From the NCBI RefSeq assembly GCF_003144035.1, contig NZ_QFWT01000003.1:434001-498000 (forward strand): DNA of 64,000 bases, given 5' to 3'. The stretch comes from Vibrio albus (lineage in GTDB: Bacteria > Pseudomonadota > Gammaproteobacteria > Enterobacterales > Vibrionaceae). Shown piece after piece: positions 1 through 9,206 of the stretch. The position numbers and the translations under genes are program-made. The notes beneath the pieces were generated by a model. It ran no database searches and was not told the DNA's origin. It saw nothing but the letters and a program-made list of their open reading frames with translations. Positions within the stretch are counted from its first letter, which is position 1, and each line of letters begins with the position of its first letter.

Positions 1-628
1 TACCTCTATTTCTACTTATTTTAGTACAGGCTACTTACCTACAGAAATTTATGGTGTCGCAACGAAAGTTAAAGGAAGAACGTTGTATACCATCGATAAT
101 CAGCCGGCCCTGGAAGTGTATAAAGAATGGATTTATGAGCATTCTGGTAAACGCGAGGTGGGTCATTACCTGTTTAACCAAACGATGGCATACCCATTAG
201 GCCGTATTGTAGGGACTTTATATGAGAAACCTTTCTACAAATTATCTCACCTTTTAAGATCAACAGAAGATGGTGGCGTTGAAGTGTTTTCCAATATTAA
301 AGAGGGTGAAAGATTATATCTGATGCAGGGGTCTTCTGAGCTTTTGGTTAGTAGAGCCAGCCGGGTTGTTGAAGCAGCCAAAAATGAGAATATTTTTAGT
401 TTTCCTCTAAATGGAGGAATCAATATATTTTGTGCGGGCTCTATGGTACTAGTTAAAGACAGAATGGATGAAGTATGTGATCTTCTTCGATATTCATACA
501 GAGAAAGCCCCTTTATCTGTCCCTTTACATTTGGCGAGCAAGGGCGTTTTCTTAATGAAGAAAATGTACATGGCAACCTTATGGCCTCTACAGCTTTGTT
601 TTATGCCAATACGATAGAAAACAGGTAA
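1..628 (+). CDS. nosP: FIST-domain sensor protein (NosP/VpsV-like), 5' end outside window
   Basis: The reading frame is open from position 2, so the gene begins left of the window and only about 208 C-terminal residues are visible. A TTG at 83 could be mistaken for a start, but the residues before it continue the domain without a break (GYLPTEIYGVATK, then YTIDNQPALEVYKEW). The visible part holds the end of a FIST_N domain and a FIST_C domain with the GGINIFCAGSM and CPFTFGEQGRF segments. FIST proteins of this type bind heme and sense nitric oxide, and in Vibrio cholerae the homologue VpsV (NosP) is encoded just before the kinase VpsS. Here too a hybrid kinase follows after 7 bases, so the two are probably co-transcribed and work together. 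Heme and NO binding are inferred from the family. Confidence 0.8.
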   Translation, partial: TSISTYFSTGYLPTEIYGVATKVKGRTLYTIDNQPALEVYKEWIYEHSGKREVGHYLFNQTMAYPLGRIVGTLYEKPFYKLSHLLRSTEDGGVEVFSNIKEGERLYLMQGSSELLVSRASRVVEAAKNENIFSFPLNGGINIFCAGSMVLVKDRMDEVCDLLRYSYRESPFICPFTFGEQGRFLNEENVHGNLMASTALFYANTIENR

Positions 629-635
629 GCATCTG

Positions 636-2720
636 ATGGATATTCTCGAACAGGAATCATTACAGGAAGCCTTACAAGAGCTTCGTAGAAGCAAAGATAG
701 ACAACGTATTCTTTCCGAAGAAAATGAAGCGATTTTGACTACTATCTCAGCGATTAGCAGCGCTGAAAACAGACAAAATATATTTAATGAGCTTCTGAGT
801 GTTCTGAGAAAATATATTCAGTTTGATGATGCCTTGGTCTTAATGAAAGCTGACAACAGCTCCTCTTTTTCTACTTTCTTAAGTACTGATAAAAATTATG
901 ACGAAATGCTTTGGCGAGAGGAAAGTAAGTTTGTCCGGGCTCTAAAAGGGGAATGTATACTTTTATATGAGCCTAAAGAGTTACGAGCTTTTGAGAGCCT
1001 CCCTGTAACTATCCGTAATCAGCTTGAAAGTGCGCTTGTTACGGGAATAAGTACAAAAATCAGCCAGTCTGTGATTATTCTTATAGGTAAAGAAAAGGGA
1101 AAAATTACCATAAAATCTAAGAATACATTACAGCGTTTCAGGCCTCTTATTGAAAGGGCTGTGATTGATATTGATCATAAAGAAAGGCTTCAGTCATTAG
1201 TGTCTGCCAGAACGACTGAGGTATTAGAAAATAAACAGCGTTTTCACGACTTCGCCAATAGTGTGGGTGATTGGCTGTGGGAGACAGATGAATCTTGTAA
1301 TTTTACCTACCAAAGTAACGACAATATATCTTTTATAGAAATCAAAAATAACAATCTAAAAGATTCCATTTTATCCTGTAATTGTGGCTGTGATATGCGT
1401 GGAACTGTCAATGAAGTCATTACCGCAATAGAAAGCCGAGAGCCTTTCAGAGAAAAAGAGATTTGTCTTAATGATGGTAACTCTTGGATAAGTATCAGTG
1501 GCAGGACTTATTATTCAGATTGCGGGAATTTTCTAGGTTATCGGGGCTCTGCTAAAGATATCACTGCGAAAATCAGACAAGTCAGTGAGTTAAAAAAAGC
1601 CAAAAAAGAAGCACTTGAAGCCAGTAAAGCAAAATCTGAATTTCTTGCGATGATGAGCCATGAAATACGTACTCCGCTTAATACGGTTCTAGGGTTGCTT
1701 GATGTATTATTGAACTCTGTGATGATGAAAGAGCAGCGGAATATTTTGCAAAAAATGGAGCAGTCTGCAGAACTTCTGTTGGCTATTATTAGTGATATAC
1801 TGGACCTTTCCCGAATAGAATCCGGTCATTTTTCATTAGATAATCAGAGTTGTCAGCTTAAAGAAGTTATTTCTAATAGTATTCAGCACCATTCCTCTCA
1901 TGCAGAAAGAAAGAAAATTAATCTAACAACAACATTTTCCAGTGATTTGCCTGATATTATATGGATTGATCCTACTCGATTATCTCAAATTCTGTTTAAC
2001 CTGGTTGGGAATGCTATTAAATTTACCCCAGAAGGAAAGGTGAGTATTCGTATTTATCAAAAGGGTATGAAAGATCTTATTATTGAAGTACAGGATACGG
2101 GAATCGGTATTCCGTCAAATACAATTAATTTACTTTTTCAACCATTTAAGCAAGCCGATGGAACCATTACTCGTCAGTTTGGAGGGACGGGGTTAGGATT
2201 AGCCATTACTAAAAAGCTTTTGGAGCTAATGAAAGGGTCTATAGAGGTAAATAGTATTGAAGGGGATGGGAGTTGCTTTATTGTTTCCATACCAATGGTT
2301 TTACCTAGTCAAAATATTGAGTTTGATATAAACAAAGAGGTAGATGAAAAACAAAATTCAAGAAAGATCCTATTAGCCGAAGATAATAAAACCAACCAAA
2401 TGGTGATAAAGCTTATGCTAAATAAGCTCGGCCACGAGGTTTTTTTAGCTGATAATGGCCAAGAGGCTGTTGAGCTTTTAAAAGAGAAAGACCATAACAT
2501 TGACCTTGTTTTTATGGATATATCTATGCCTGTCTTAGACGGATTATCTGCAGCAAGGAAGATTCGGGAAAGTGGTACCACAACCCCGATTGTTGCTTTG
2601 ACTGCTCATGCTATGGATACTGATAAGATGGAGTGTTTTCAAGCTGGGATGAGTGCTTTTATTACTAAGCCAGTTAGAGCGAAGGAACTTAAGGATATAA
2701 TCAACGCTCAAAATATCTAA
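636..2720 (+). CDS. vpsS: Hybrid sensor histidine kinase (VpsS/NahK-like)
   Basis: A 694-residue soluble hybrid kinase. An N-terminal coiled coil (about residues 3-40) is followed by a GAF-like region (to about 190) and a PAS-like domain with a WLWETDESCNFTY segment (about 200-310). Then come HisKA with the phosphoacceptor His342 in MMSHEIRTPLN, an HATPase domain with the N box NLVGNAIKF and G boxes DTGIGI and GGTGLGLAI, and a C-terminal receiver with Asp628 in FMDISMP and the TKPV lysine. No membrane segment is visible. Known homologues take input from the adjacent FIST protein and feed phosphate into biofilm or quorum-sensing relays (LuxU in V. cholerae). The receiver without a histidine phosphotransfer domain fits a separate HPt partner. 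The exact pathway in this strain is inferred. Confidence 0.82.
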   Translation: MDILEQESLQEALQELRRSKDRQRILSEENEAILTTISAISSAENRQNIFNELLSVLRKYIQFDDALVLMKADNSSSFSTFLSTDKNYDEMLWREESKFVRALKGECILLYEPKELRAFESLPVTIRNQLESALVTGISTKISQSVIILIGKEKGKITIKSKNTLQRFRPLIERAVIDIDHKERLQSLVSARTTEVLENKQRFHDFANSVGDWLWETDESCNFTYQSNDNISFIEIKNNNLKDSILSCNCGCDMRGTVNEVITAIESREPFREKEICLNDGNSWISISGRTYYSDCGNFLGYRGSAKDITAKIRQVSELKKAKKEALEASKAKSEFLAMMSHEIRTPLNTVLGLLDVLLNSVMMKEQRNILQKMEQSAELLLAIISDILDLSRIESGHFSLDNQSCQLKEVISNSIQHHSSHAERKKINLTTTFSSDLPDIIWIDPTRLSQILFNLVGNAIKFTPEGKVSIRIYQKGMKDLIIEVQDTGIGIPSNTINLLFQPFKQADGTITRQFGGTGLGLAITKKLLELMKGSIEVNSIEGDGSCFIVSIPMVLPSQNIEFDINKEVDEKQNSRKILLAEDNKTNQMVIKLMLNKLGHEVFLADNGQEAVELLKEKDHNIDLVFMDISMPVLDGLSAARKIRESGTTTPIVALTAHAMDTDKMECFQAGMSAFITKPVRAKELKDIINAQNI

Positions 2721-2891
2721 TTAATGGTAGAGATATGTGGAAATAAAAGACATCTGATGCACTATAACTAAACAACTATCACACCATAAAAAACCTATCA
2801 ACTTAACCAATAACCATATCTCACAACTTTACCACAGCTTAACAAAAAAAATACGCGCATTTTGGCAACCAAAAAAAGATGAATACACACC

Positions 2892-3134
2892 CTAGAAGCG
2901 TTCTTGTAAATAGTTCAGCAGTTGGTTATAACTGCGCACCTTGGGGTAATCGTTTTCCGGGATACTGACCCCGGTGGTTTTTTTAAGCGAAGCGAGCAGG
3001 TTTAAAAAATCCATTGAATCGAGATCGCACTCCTCCCGCAGATCTTCATTCTGGTCGATTTCGTCCATTTCAATTTCGGGGGCGATGTGTTTGAGCGCAT
3101 CAGCGATAATGGTCGGGATATCATTACTGTTCAT
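2892..3134 (-). CDS. Acyl carrier protein linked to a 2-oxoacid dehydrogenase operon
   Basis: An 80-residue acidic four-helix-type carrier protein with the phosphopantetheine attachment motif LDSMDF (Ser40). It is the last gene of a four-gene operon and its ATG overlaps the E2 stop codon (ATGA). It is not the housekeeping AcpP: the sequence differs and no fab genes are near. The setting suggests that the acyl group handled by the dehydrogenase and ligase is passed to, or made on, this carrier rather than only on CoA. That role is an inference; what is seen is a normal carrier fold with its serine and translational coupling to E2. Confidence 0.85.
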   Translation of the reverse strand: MNSNDIPTIIADALKHIAPEIEMDEIDQNEDLREECDLDSMDFLNLLASLKKTTGVSIPENDYPKVRSYNQLLNYLQERF

Positions 3135-4384
3135 AAAGCCTCCGGATGTTGGAGTTGTTTAGCAAGGGCGTGCAGAAAGCGTGCTCCGGTAATACCATCA
3201 GTAACACGATGATCGGCGGCGAGCGTTACCGTCATTACCTCACCGACTTCAAGGTTATCGCCGTTAACAACCGGTGCCTGACGAAGACGTCCTAAACCAA
3301 TAATCGCAACCTGAGGAGGATAAATCACCCCGGTAATACTGTCGGCACCCCGTTCACCAATGCTGGTTACGGTAATCGTGCTTTCGCTGATCTCGGAGCT
3401 GCGCAGCCGTCCACGCCGACTCCGTTCAGCCAGATCTCTCAGTGCATCCATGATTTGATCTATCGTTAGCTGGTCGGCATTGAGGATGGCCGGGATGACA
3501 AGCCCGCCTCCGCGCAGACTGATGGTATTGCCGATATTAACCTTTGAGGACGGGGTAAAATACCCGTCAGTATAAAAACCGTTCAGATCGGGAAAGCGGA
3601 TGAGCTGACTGGCGATGGCGGCAAGGATCAGGGCAGGGAGCAGTAACCGTTGTTCTGGCTCGCGCTGTCGGTTTTGCTCTTCAAGCCACTGTTGCGCTTT
3701 GGTCAGGTTGATATCTAAGGCCAGATAATAGTGGGGAGTTTCCCGTTTAGAGCGACTCATGGCATCACTGATGGCCTGGCGCATCGGTGACATTTCCGGC
3801 CTAGAGGAGCTGGCTTCACCTACGGGCTCTTTGCGGCGTGAACTGGCCTCTGTTTCCAAATCGCGTAATACAACGGCTCCCTGCGGTCCGCTACCGATAA
3901 TGGTGGAGAGATCGATACCCAATAAGTGAGCAGCTTTGCGAGCCGTGGGCGAAGCTAACTGTCGCTCTGTTTTCGCCTCCTCTTTACCAGGTATTGCTGC
4001 CGCCTGAGTCAACGGCTCACGAGAGGTTTGTGGTGGTATGTAAGGAGGAAGCGCCGCATCAGCGGTGCTTTTCTGGATCAGCGTGACGGATCCCGTTTGA
4101 TCCAGTGTTGCGCTGACAGGACTGTCCGTTTCCATACGCGCCATAACGCTACCGACTGAAAGTTTTATTCCGGGCTCAACCAGTAACTCCGAAATGGTGC
4201 CCTGGTGGTAGGATTCCATATCTATCGCGCCTTTGTTGGTCTCTATTACCGCAATTATTGCGCCTTTTTCCACACTGTCACCCGGCTTGACCTGCCATTC
4301 AATCAGAGTACCGTCACGCATATCCGCACCGAGTGACGGCATAGTGATATCAATAAGGGCAGGCGTATGCTCATTGTTATCCAT
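3131..4384 (-). CDS. 2-oxoacid dehydrogenase E2 (dihydrolipoyl acyltransferase)
   Basis: A 417-residue E2. An N-terminal lipoyl domain carries the candidate lipoylated Lys51 in ETNKGA (most E2s have ETDKA). A Pro/Ala-rich linker leads to a peripheral subunit-binding domain (about 143-178). The C-terminal catalytic acyltransferase domain ends with the active-site motif DHRVTDG (His392), close to the usual DHRVIDG. It would move an acyl group from the lipoyl arm to an acceptor thiol. The gene lies 4 bases after the E1 gene and overlaps the ACP gene by 4 bases, so the three products are probably made in step. It has a single lipoyl domain. The substrate (pyruvate, acetoin or branched 2-oxoacid) cannot be told from the sequence. 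Confidence 0.88.
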   Translation of the reverse strand: MDNNEHTPALIDITMPSLGADMRDGTLIEWQVKPGDSVEKGAIIAVIETNKGAIDMESYHQGTISELLVEPGIKLSVGSVMARMETDSPVSATLDQTGSVTLIQKSTADAALPPYIPPQTSREPLTQAAAIPGKEEAKTERQLASPTARKAAHLLGIDLSTIIGSGPQGAVVLRDLETEASSRRKEPVGEASSSRPEMSPMRQAISDAMSRSKRETPHYYLALDINLTKAQQWLEEQNRQREPEQRLLLPALILAAIASQLIRFPDLNGFYTDGYFTPSSKVNIGNTISLRGGGLVIPAILNADQLTIDQIMDALRDLAERSRRGRLRSSEISESTITVTSIGERGADSITGVIYPPQVAIIGLGRLRQAPVVNGDNLEVGEVMTVTLAADHRVTDGITGARFLHALAKQLQHPEAL

Positions 4385-4388
4385 CTGC

Positions 4389-6404
4389 TTAATCTCCGCC
4401 CTTGGTTTGCCAGTCGGGAGCCATTAGCGTGGCCTTCGCGGCGTGCACAATTTTGTCACTCTGAGGGATCGCTGCCTGCTCGAGGTGCTGAGGATAAGGA
4501 ATGGGCACTTCCTCGGTGCAGACCCTTGCCACCGGTGCATCCAGTTGCCAGAAGGCCTGCTCCATAATTATGGCACTTATTTCACCGGCGAGGCTACCGG
4601 TATACCAGCCTTCATCGATGATCACGGCATGGTGGGTCTTACTGATGCTGGATACGATGGTTTCGGTATCGAGTGGCCGGAGTGAACGAAGGTCGATGAC
4701 CTCAGCATCCATGCCATCCACTTCAAGTTGCCTGGCAGCCTGCAATGTTTTATTCAGGTTGCCTCCATAGGTTATCAAGGTGATATCCTTACCGGCGCGG
4801 CGAACCAACGCTTTGTCCATTGGTGCATCAGGTAAATCACTGACTTCCCCATCTTCATTTAGGAGCATGACATGTTCAAAAATCAATACGGGGTCAGGGT
4901 CAACCAACGCCTGACTGAGCATATAGCGTGCATCGTTATGGGTCCCAGGGCTGAGGACTTTCAGCCCGGGCACATAGGCATATAAGTTTTCCCAGCTGTG
5001 TGAGTGCTGGGCCGCAAGTTGTTTGCCAGCACCACATGCCATTCGAATAACCACTGGAACGTTGAATTGCCCACCGGACATATGCAGTAAGGTGGCCGCA
5101 GTATTAACGATTTGATCCATGGCAAGCAGACTAAAATTGACCGTCATCACCTCTATAATCGGCCGCATTCCCCCAAGTGCTGAGCCAATACCAACGCCAA
5201 CAAATCCAGACTCGCAAAGTGGTGTATCAATGATACGTTCTGTACCATATTGCTCAAGCAGGCCCTTACTGACGGCATAGCAGCCACCATAGCGTCCGAC
5301 GTCTTCCCCCATAAGGAAGGTACGAGAATCGTTTTCCAGCGCGTCCCGGATCCCTTCACGCAAAGCCTCTCGGTAAGTCATTGTGGCCGGTGTCTGGCTT
5401 GATGGCTGAGGAAGTGGAGGGGGCTCGGTGCCCGGGCTGTTCACAAACCTTGCCAGTTGCTCGACTGGCTCCCATTCACCGGTTTCGGCAAAGGCCATCG
5501 CGTCACTTATTTCCTGAGCAATTTTAGTTTCAATTGCTGACAATTCCTGATCCTGGAAATGATTATTTTTGCGTAACCATTGGATCAGCTGTTTGACCGG
5601 ACCTTTTTCTTCCCATTGAGCAATTTCTTCTTTGTCCCGGTATAACTGAGTATCAAAACTTGAGTGGCCCCGGAAGCGGTAGGTCTGACATTCGATAAAG
5701 TAAGGGCGTTGTTGTTCGCGAACATAATCGACAGCAGTAGAGGCGGCGGCTTCAATATCGACAACATTCATCCCATCGACCTGAGCTGTTTCTATTCCGT
5801 AATATCGTGCTTTTTTGGCGATATTGGTTTCTGATTCGGACAGGGCGAGGGCCGTACCCATAGCATAGCGATTGTTTTCACAGATAAAGAGTACGGGAAG
5901 TTGCCAAAGTGCTGCTAAATTGAGGCTTTCATGAAATTCCCCTTCGGCAACCGCGCCTTCACCAAAAAAGCAGACCGCTATGGCATCGCGTTGCATCTTC
6001 TTGTTCGCCAAGGCGAGGCCTGTGGCTAACGGAAGCCCTCCACCAACAATGGCATTGCCACCGTAAAAACGGAGGTTTTTATCAAAGAGGTGCATCGAAC
6101 CACCGCGACCATGGCTGCATCCGTTACTCCGACCATACATTTCGGCCAACACACTGCCCATGCTCATTCCCCGGGCCAGAGCGTGACCGTGTTCCCGGTA
6201 GGTTGCGACAATTTGATCTTCTTCATTCAGAGCAGACATCACTCCGACCGCAATAGCCTCCTCACCGATATAGAGATGCAGAAATCCCCGAATTTTTTCC
6301 TGCGCATAGAGCTCTGCGCATTTTTCTTCAAACCTACGTATTCGCAACATTCGCTCAAGCTGGTCGAGTAAATGCTCACGGTTGATATGGAGTCTGTGCT
6401 TCAT
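4389..6404 (-). CDS. Fused alpha-beta E1 of a 2-oxoacid (pyruvate/acetoin-type) dehydrogenase
   Basis: A 671-residue fusion of the two E1 chains that are usually separate. Residues 1 to about 325 are an E1-alpha with the thiamine diphosphate motif GEGAVAEG...ENN (148-178; the usual second residue Asp is Glu here). After a Pro-rich linker ([16 protein letters not shown]), the part from about 343 is an E1-beta with [19 protein letters not shown] and the C-terminal transketolase domain. It should decarboxylate a 2-oxoacid and reductively acylate the lipoyl domain of the neighbouring E2. Its ATG overlaps the stop of the upstream acyl-CoA synthetase gene (ATGA). No E3 gene is close, so the housekeeping dihydrolipoamide dehydrogenase would be needed. 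Substrate is unknown. Confidence 0.87.
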   Translation of the reverse strand: MKHRLHINREHLLDQLERMLRIRRFEEKCAELYAQEKIRGFLHLYIGEEAIAVGVMSALNEEDQIVATYREHGHALARGMSMGSVLAEMYGRSNGCSHGRGGSMHLFDKNLRFYGGNAIVGGGLPLATGLALANKKMQRDAIAVCFFGEGAVAEGEFHESLNLAALWQLPVLFICENNRYAMGTALALSESETNIAKKARYYGIETAQVDGMNVVDIEAAASTAVDYVREQQRPYFIECQTYRFRGHSSFDTQLYRDKEEIAQWEEKGPVKQLIQWLRKNNHFQDQELSAIETKIAQEISDAMAFAETGEWEPVEQLARFVNSPGTEPPPLPQPSSQTPATMTYREALREGIRDALENDSRTFLMGEDVGRYGGCYAVSKGLLEQYGTERIIDTPLCESGFVGVGIGSALGGMRPIIEVMTVNFSLLAMDQIVNTAATLLHMSGGQFNVPVVIRMACGAGKQLAAQHSHSWENLYAYVPGLKVLSPGTHNDARYMLSQALVDPDPVLIFEHVMLLNEDGEVSDLPDAPMDKALVRRAGKDITLITYGGNLNKTLQAARQLEVDGMDAEVIDLRSLRPLDTETIVSSISKTHHAVIIDEGWYTGSLAGEISAIIMEQAFWQLDAPVARVCTEEVPIPYPQHLEQAAIPQSDKIVHAAKATLMAPDWQTKGGD

Positions 6405-8137
6405 TTTTCATCGCTCTCCAGGGTTGAAATGTCTCCTTCCGGAAGACCCAGTTCCCGCGCTTTGAGTAGGCGACGCATGATCTTGCCGCTGCGTGTTTTG
6501 GGCAGGTTCTGACGAAATACAATTTCTTTCGGTGCCACAGCCGCACCAAGCCGTTTCCGCGTCAAGCCGAGCAGAGCCTGTTGCAGTTCTTCATCGGCGA
6601 AAAAGTCAGGTTTAAGGGCAACAAACGCTTTGACTATCTGTCCGGCAACCGGATCCGGTACTCCGATGACGCCAGCTTCACTGACGGCAGGATGTTCCAT
6701 CAGGACACTTTCTACTTCGAAAGGGCCGATTAAATGGCCGGAGGATTTGATCAGATCATCCTTACGGCCGACAAACCAGAAATAACCGTCTTCATCTTTC
6801 ATCGCTAAATCACCGCTGAGATACCATTCTTCAGTAAAGCATGACTGGTATTTCTCCGGCTTATTCAGGTAGCCACGAAACATGGATGGCCAGCCGGGCT
6901 GAATGGCCAACTCGCCTACGGTCATTGGCTGTGTTTCGATTTGTGGCACCCCGTTGCTGTCCGGGTTGACGATTCCCGCTACAATTCCGGGCAGAGGTTT
7001 GCCCATAGAGCCCGGTTTGATCGGTAAGCTGGGGACATTGGCAATCAAGATGCCACCCGTTTCGGTTTGCCACCAGTTATCATGAAATGGCATGCCTAAT
7101 ACCCGTTCACTCCACTCAACGGCTTCCGGGTTGAGGGGTTCGCCCACGCTGGCCATAAAGCGCAGGTGTGAAAGATCAAACTGTTTAGGCAGTATGTCGC
7201 CGTTTTTCATCAGCATTCTGATCGCTGTTGGCGCGGTGTACCAGACCGTGACCATCTGATCCTGTAAGATCTGATACCAGCGCTCAGCATCAAACTCCGC
7301 TTCGTCGACGATCATGGTTACCCCAAGGCAAAGTGGCGCGATAATGCCATAGGTTGTGCCGGTGACCCAGCCGGGATCGGCGGTGCACCAGTAGATATCG
7401 TCGGGTTTCAGATCCAGCGCATAGTAGGCCGACCGTATGTGGTGTTTTACCGCTTCATGAACATGGATAACCCCTTTGGGTTTACCAGTGGTACCACTGG
7501 TAAAGTGCAATAATGCCATATCTTCAGCTTGGGTAAGTTCACAGGTTCGTTCAGGGGCAGAGTTTGCCATTAACGTGGTGTAATCGTAGCAACCAGGCTC
7601 GTCGTCCGGGTTGCCATCAATGAGTAGTACTGCTTTAAGGTGTGGTAGTTCTCGCCACCAGTTTTTGAGTTTTTTCCGGTATAAGCTGCGAGTGGTGATA
7701 ATAAGGTTCGCACTGCCAATTTCCATCCGGGAACGGATCGGATCCGGGCCAAAGGCTGAGAACAGCGGGGTAAACACACAGCCGGCCTTAAGCGTACCTA
7801 TTGCCGCAATGTACAGCTCCGGCCTACGGCCAGAGAGGCTGAACACCCGACTACCCCTAGAGAGGCCAAGCCGAGACAGTAAATCGGCAAAGCGGCTGGT
7901 CTGCTGACTGAGCTCCCGATAGCTGAAATCTGTAATCTGGTCATTCTTGCTGATCCAGCGCAAAGCCAGCTTATCTTGAATGGGGTGATTCAGATGACAG
8001 TCCAGCGCTTCGTAACCGATATTCACACCATCATCAGCAAGTCCATTGATCGAAGGAGGAGGAGATGTGTGTGCCTGTGGATCCGTTTTGAGGTTTGCGT
8101 TGTCTGCCAGTGTCTGATGAAAGAGTGTTTTGACCAT
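6401..8137 (-). CDS. AMP-forming acyl-CoA (acetate-CoA ligase-like) synthetase
   Basis: 578 residues from the ATG at 8137, which has an AGGA ribosome site about 9 bases upstream; a TTG six codons earlier is less likely. The ANL-family adenylation motifs are present: [10 protein letters not shown], the acetyl-CoA-synthetase-type [13 protein letters not shown], and the C-terminal [12 protein letters not shown] with the adenylation lysine. It resembles short-chain acetyl/propionyl-CoA synthetases of the AcsA type. It is the first gene of the operon with E1, E2 and ACP and overlaps E1 by 4 bases. It could supply acyl-CoA, recapture an acid product, or load the neighbouring ACP; which one cannot be decided from sequence. 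Confidence 0.87.
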   Translation of the reverse strand: MVKTLFHQTLADNANLKTDPQAHTSPPPSINGLADDGVNIGYEALDCHLNHPIQDKLALRWISKNDQITDFSYRELSQQTSRFADLLSRLGLSRGSRVFSLSGRRPELYIAAIGTLKAGCVFTPLFSAFGPDPIRSRMEIGSANLIITTRSLYRKKLKNWWRELPHLKAVLLIDGNPDDEPGCYDYTTLMANSAPERTCELTQAEDMALLHFTSGTTGKPKGVIHVHEAVKHHIRSAYYALDLKPDDIYWCTADPGWVTGTTYGIIAPLCLGVTMIVDEAEFDAERWYQILQDQMVTVWYTAPTAIRMLMKNGDILPKQFDLSHLRFMASVGEPLNPEAVEWSERVLGMPFHDNWWQTETGGILIANVPSLPIKPGSMGKPLPGIVAGIVNPDSNGVPQIETQPMTVGELAIQPGWPSMFRGYLNKPEKYQSCFTEEWYLSGDLAMKDEDGYFWFVGRKDDLIKSSGHLIGPFEVESVLMEHPAVSEAGVIGVPDPVAGQIVKAFVALKPDFFADEELQQALLGLTRKRLGAAVAPKEIVFRQNLPKTRSGKIMRRLLKARELGLPEGDISTLESDEK

Positions 8138-8407
8138 AATTGACGTCCTACACAAAAGTGATGAATGTCCAGATAAGGGCGATATACCCGGGTAGCCTCA
8201 AAATGCCTGAGCATAGTCATGATGAAAGTATGGTCTATGGGCAGTTTTTTTCCATTGCTTAATTCAGATAGGTCTGTTTTATGTCACCGACACTTTTGGA
8301 TAAGGGATCGAGCTCAGTTATTGCTCGCTGCTTTTAAATCTTTTAGTGGTTGAAGAGTTCCACAAATGTTGGCGAAAAAACACGAATAAACTTATAGTAC
8401 TGTCGGT

Positions 8408-8435
8408 ATTTAACATAATATACATAATACGTACT
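8408..8435 (-). other. dif: dif / attachment site, left end of prophage
   Basis: On the - strand the site reads XerC arm AGTACGTATTA, 6-bp centre TGTATA, XerD arm TTATGTTAAAT. The XerD arm and layout match my recollection of the Vibrio chromosome 1 dif site. It should be the place where XerCD resolves chromosome dimers and where the phage DNA joins the chromosome. The last codons and the stop codon of the prophage regulator gene at 8410-8778 lie inside the site. Confidence 0.9.
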
Positions 8436-8778
8436 TAGATATGGGCGTACTGTATAATAGTGACCCGGTCACTAATGCTGTATAACTCATTGAAAAACCT
8501 TTAATTCCTGACTTCTCTAACTGTTCAAGGAGCTTCTTCCAAGCTTGTTGTCCTTCGAACGTCTTTGACCGGCTGGCCGCCATGACCACCATTGCTAAAG
8601 TTGTATCAACGCCGGATTCTTTAGCCAGAAAAAGCACTTCATTTTCAGTAAGATGGCGAGTTCCGGTTCTAACACCTGATATCTTTTGGGTGCTTATCCC
8701 TAAATCATGTGCAATTTGCTTATCTTGCACATAGTTTTTCTTCTTTAAGTACTCATTTAGCAGATAGTTTTCATACAT
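8410..8778 (-). CDS. Prophage regulator, DUF3693-like helix-turn-helix protein
   Basis: 122 residues. The N-terminal half has a helix-turn-helix-like segment (QIAHDLGISTQKISGVRTG), followed by a LAKESGVDTTLAMVVMAA segment that resembles the DUF3693 proteins of Vibrio phages. It is transcribed away from the phage replication genes across a region rich in inverted repeats, the position of a phage repressor or its partner. The last ten residues (ISKYVLCILC) and the stop codon are encoded by the dif site, so the protein's C-terminus depends on the sequence joined at integration. Repressor function is inferred from position and the HTH-like segment. Confidence 0.7.
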   Translation of the reverse strand: MYENYLLNEYLKKKNYVQDKQIAHDLGISTQKISGVRTGTRHLTENEVLFLAKESGVDTTLAMVVMAASRSKTFEGQQAWKKLLEQLEKSGIKGFSMSYTALVTGSLLYSTPISKYVLCILC

Positions 8779-8825
8779 TTTTGAAATTCCTGTATGGCGT
8801 TCCTTTGGTCAATTTTAGCGTATAG

Positions 8826-8935
8826 CACCACGTTTACGTGGGTTTACAAACCACACTTTTGTGGTTTTTACTATACACAGATTTGTGGTGTTTCTTGGTG
8901 TTGCATATGATTTATTGGTGTTTTTTTGAACTACA
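8826..8935. promoter_or_regulatory. Divergent prophage control region with operator-like repeats
   Basis: Between the reverse-oriented regulator and the rightward replication genes there are two inverted repeats: CCACGT-tt-ACGTGG (8828-8841) and AAACCACA-cttt-TGTGGTTT (8848-8867). TGGTG words are repeated at about 8886, 8898 and 8917. A cluster of related half-sites between divergent genes is the layout of a phage operator and promoter region. Which regulator binds is not known. Confidence 0.6.
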
Positions 8936-9002
8936 CCATAACAACAAGATACCTGCGCATTTTTACAATTGCGAGTGATATCAACTATTTTGGGGCGAAA
9001 AC

Positions 9003-9206
9003 ATGAACCAGACAGTCAAAGTTTTCTATGACGTGATGCCAGATAACACCGTGTCGGTGCTGGTTCAGGGTTCTTGTGATTGGGATCTCCTTATGTCTTA
9101 CCGTTCGCTGGTTCAGTGGTGTGAAATGGAATTAGGTTCTTTTGAGCTTATCGACATTACGGATACCACTTACCAGCAACGCCGCATTATGGGGGTTTTC
9201 GCATGA
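9003..9206 (+). CDS. Small prophage protein of unknown function
   Basis: 67 residues, soluble and acidic, with no motif I recognise. It starts 7 bases after a GGGG-type ribosome site (ttttggggcgaaaacATG), is the first rightward gene after the control region, and its stop overlaps the rep start (ATGA). The position matches small early genes upstream of rep in other Vibrio inoviruses, so an early role in replication or its control is possible but unproven. Confidence 0.6.
   Translation: MNQTVKVFYDVMPDNTVSVLVQGSCDWDLLMSYRSLVQWCEMELGSFELIDITDTTYQQRRIMGVFA

Noticed and set aside
8460..8472. GTGACCCGGTCAC as a matS site next to dif
   Set aside because: It is palindromic in its arms but two of the three central positions break the matS consensus RNY; it also lies in the phage regulator gene.
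8826..8935. CRISPR-like repeats
   Set aside because: The repeats are short, irregularly spaced palindromic half-sites without spacers or cas genes; an operator cluster fits better.
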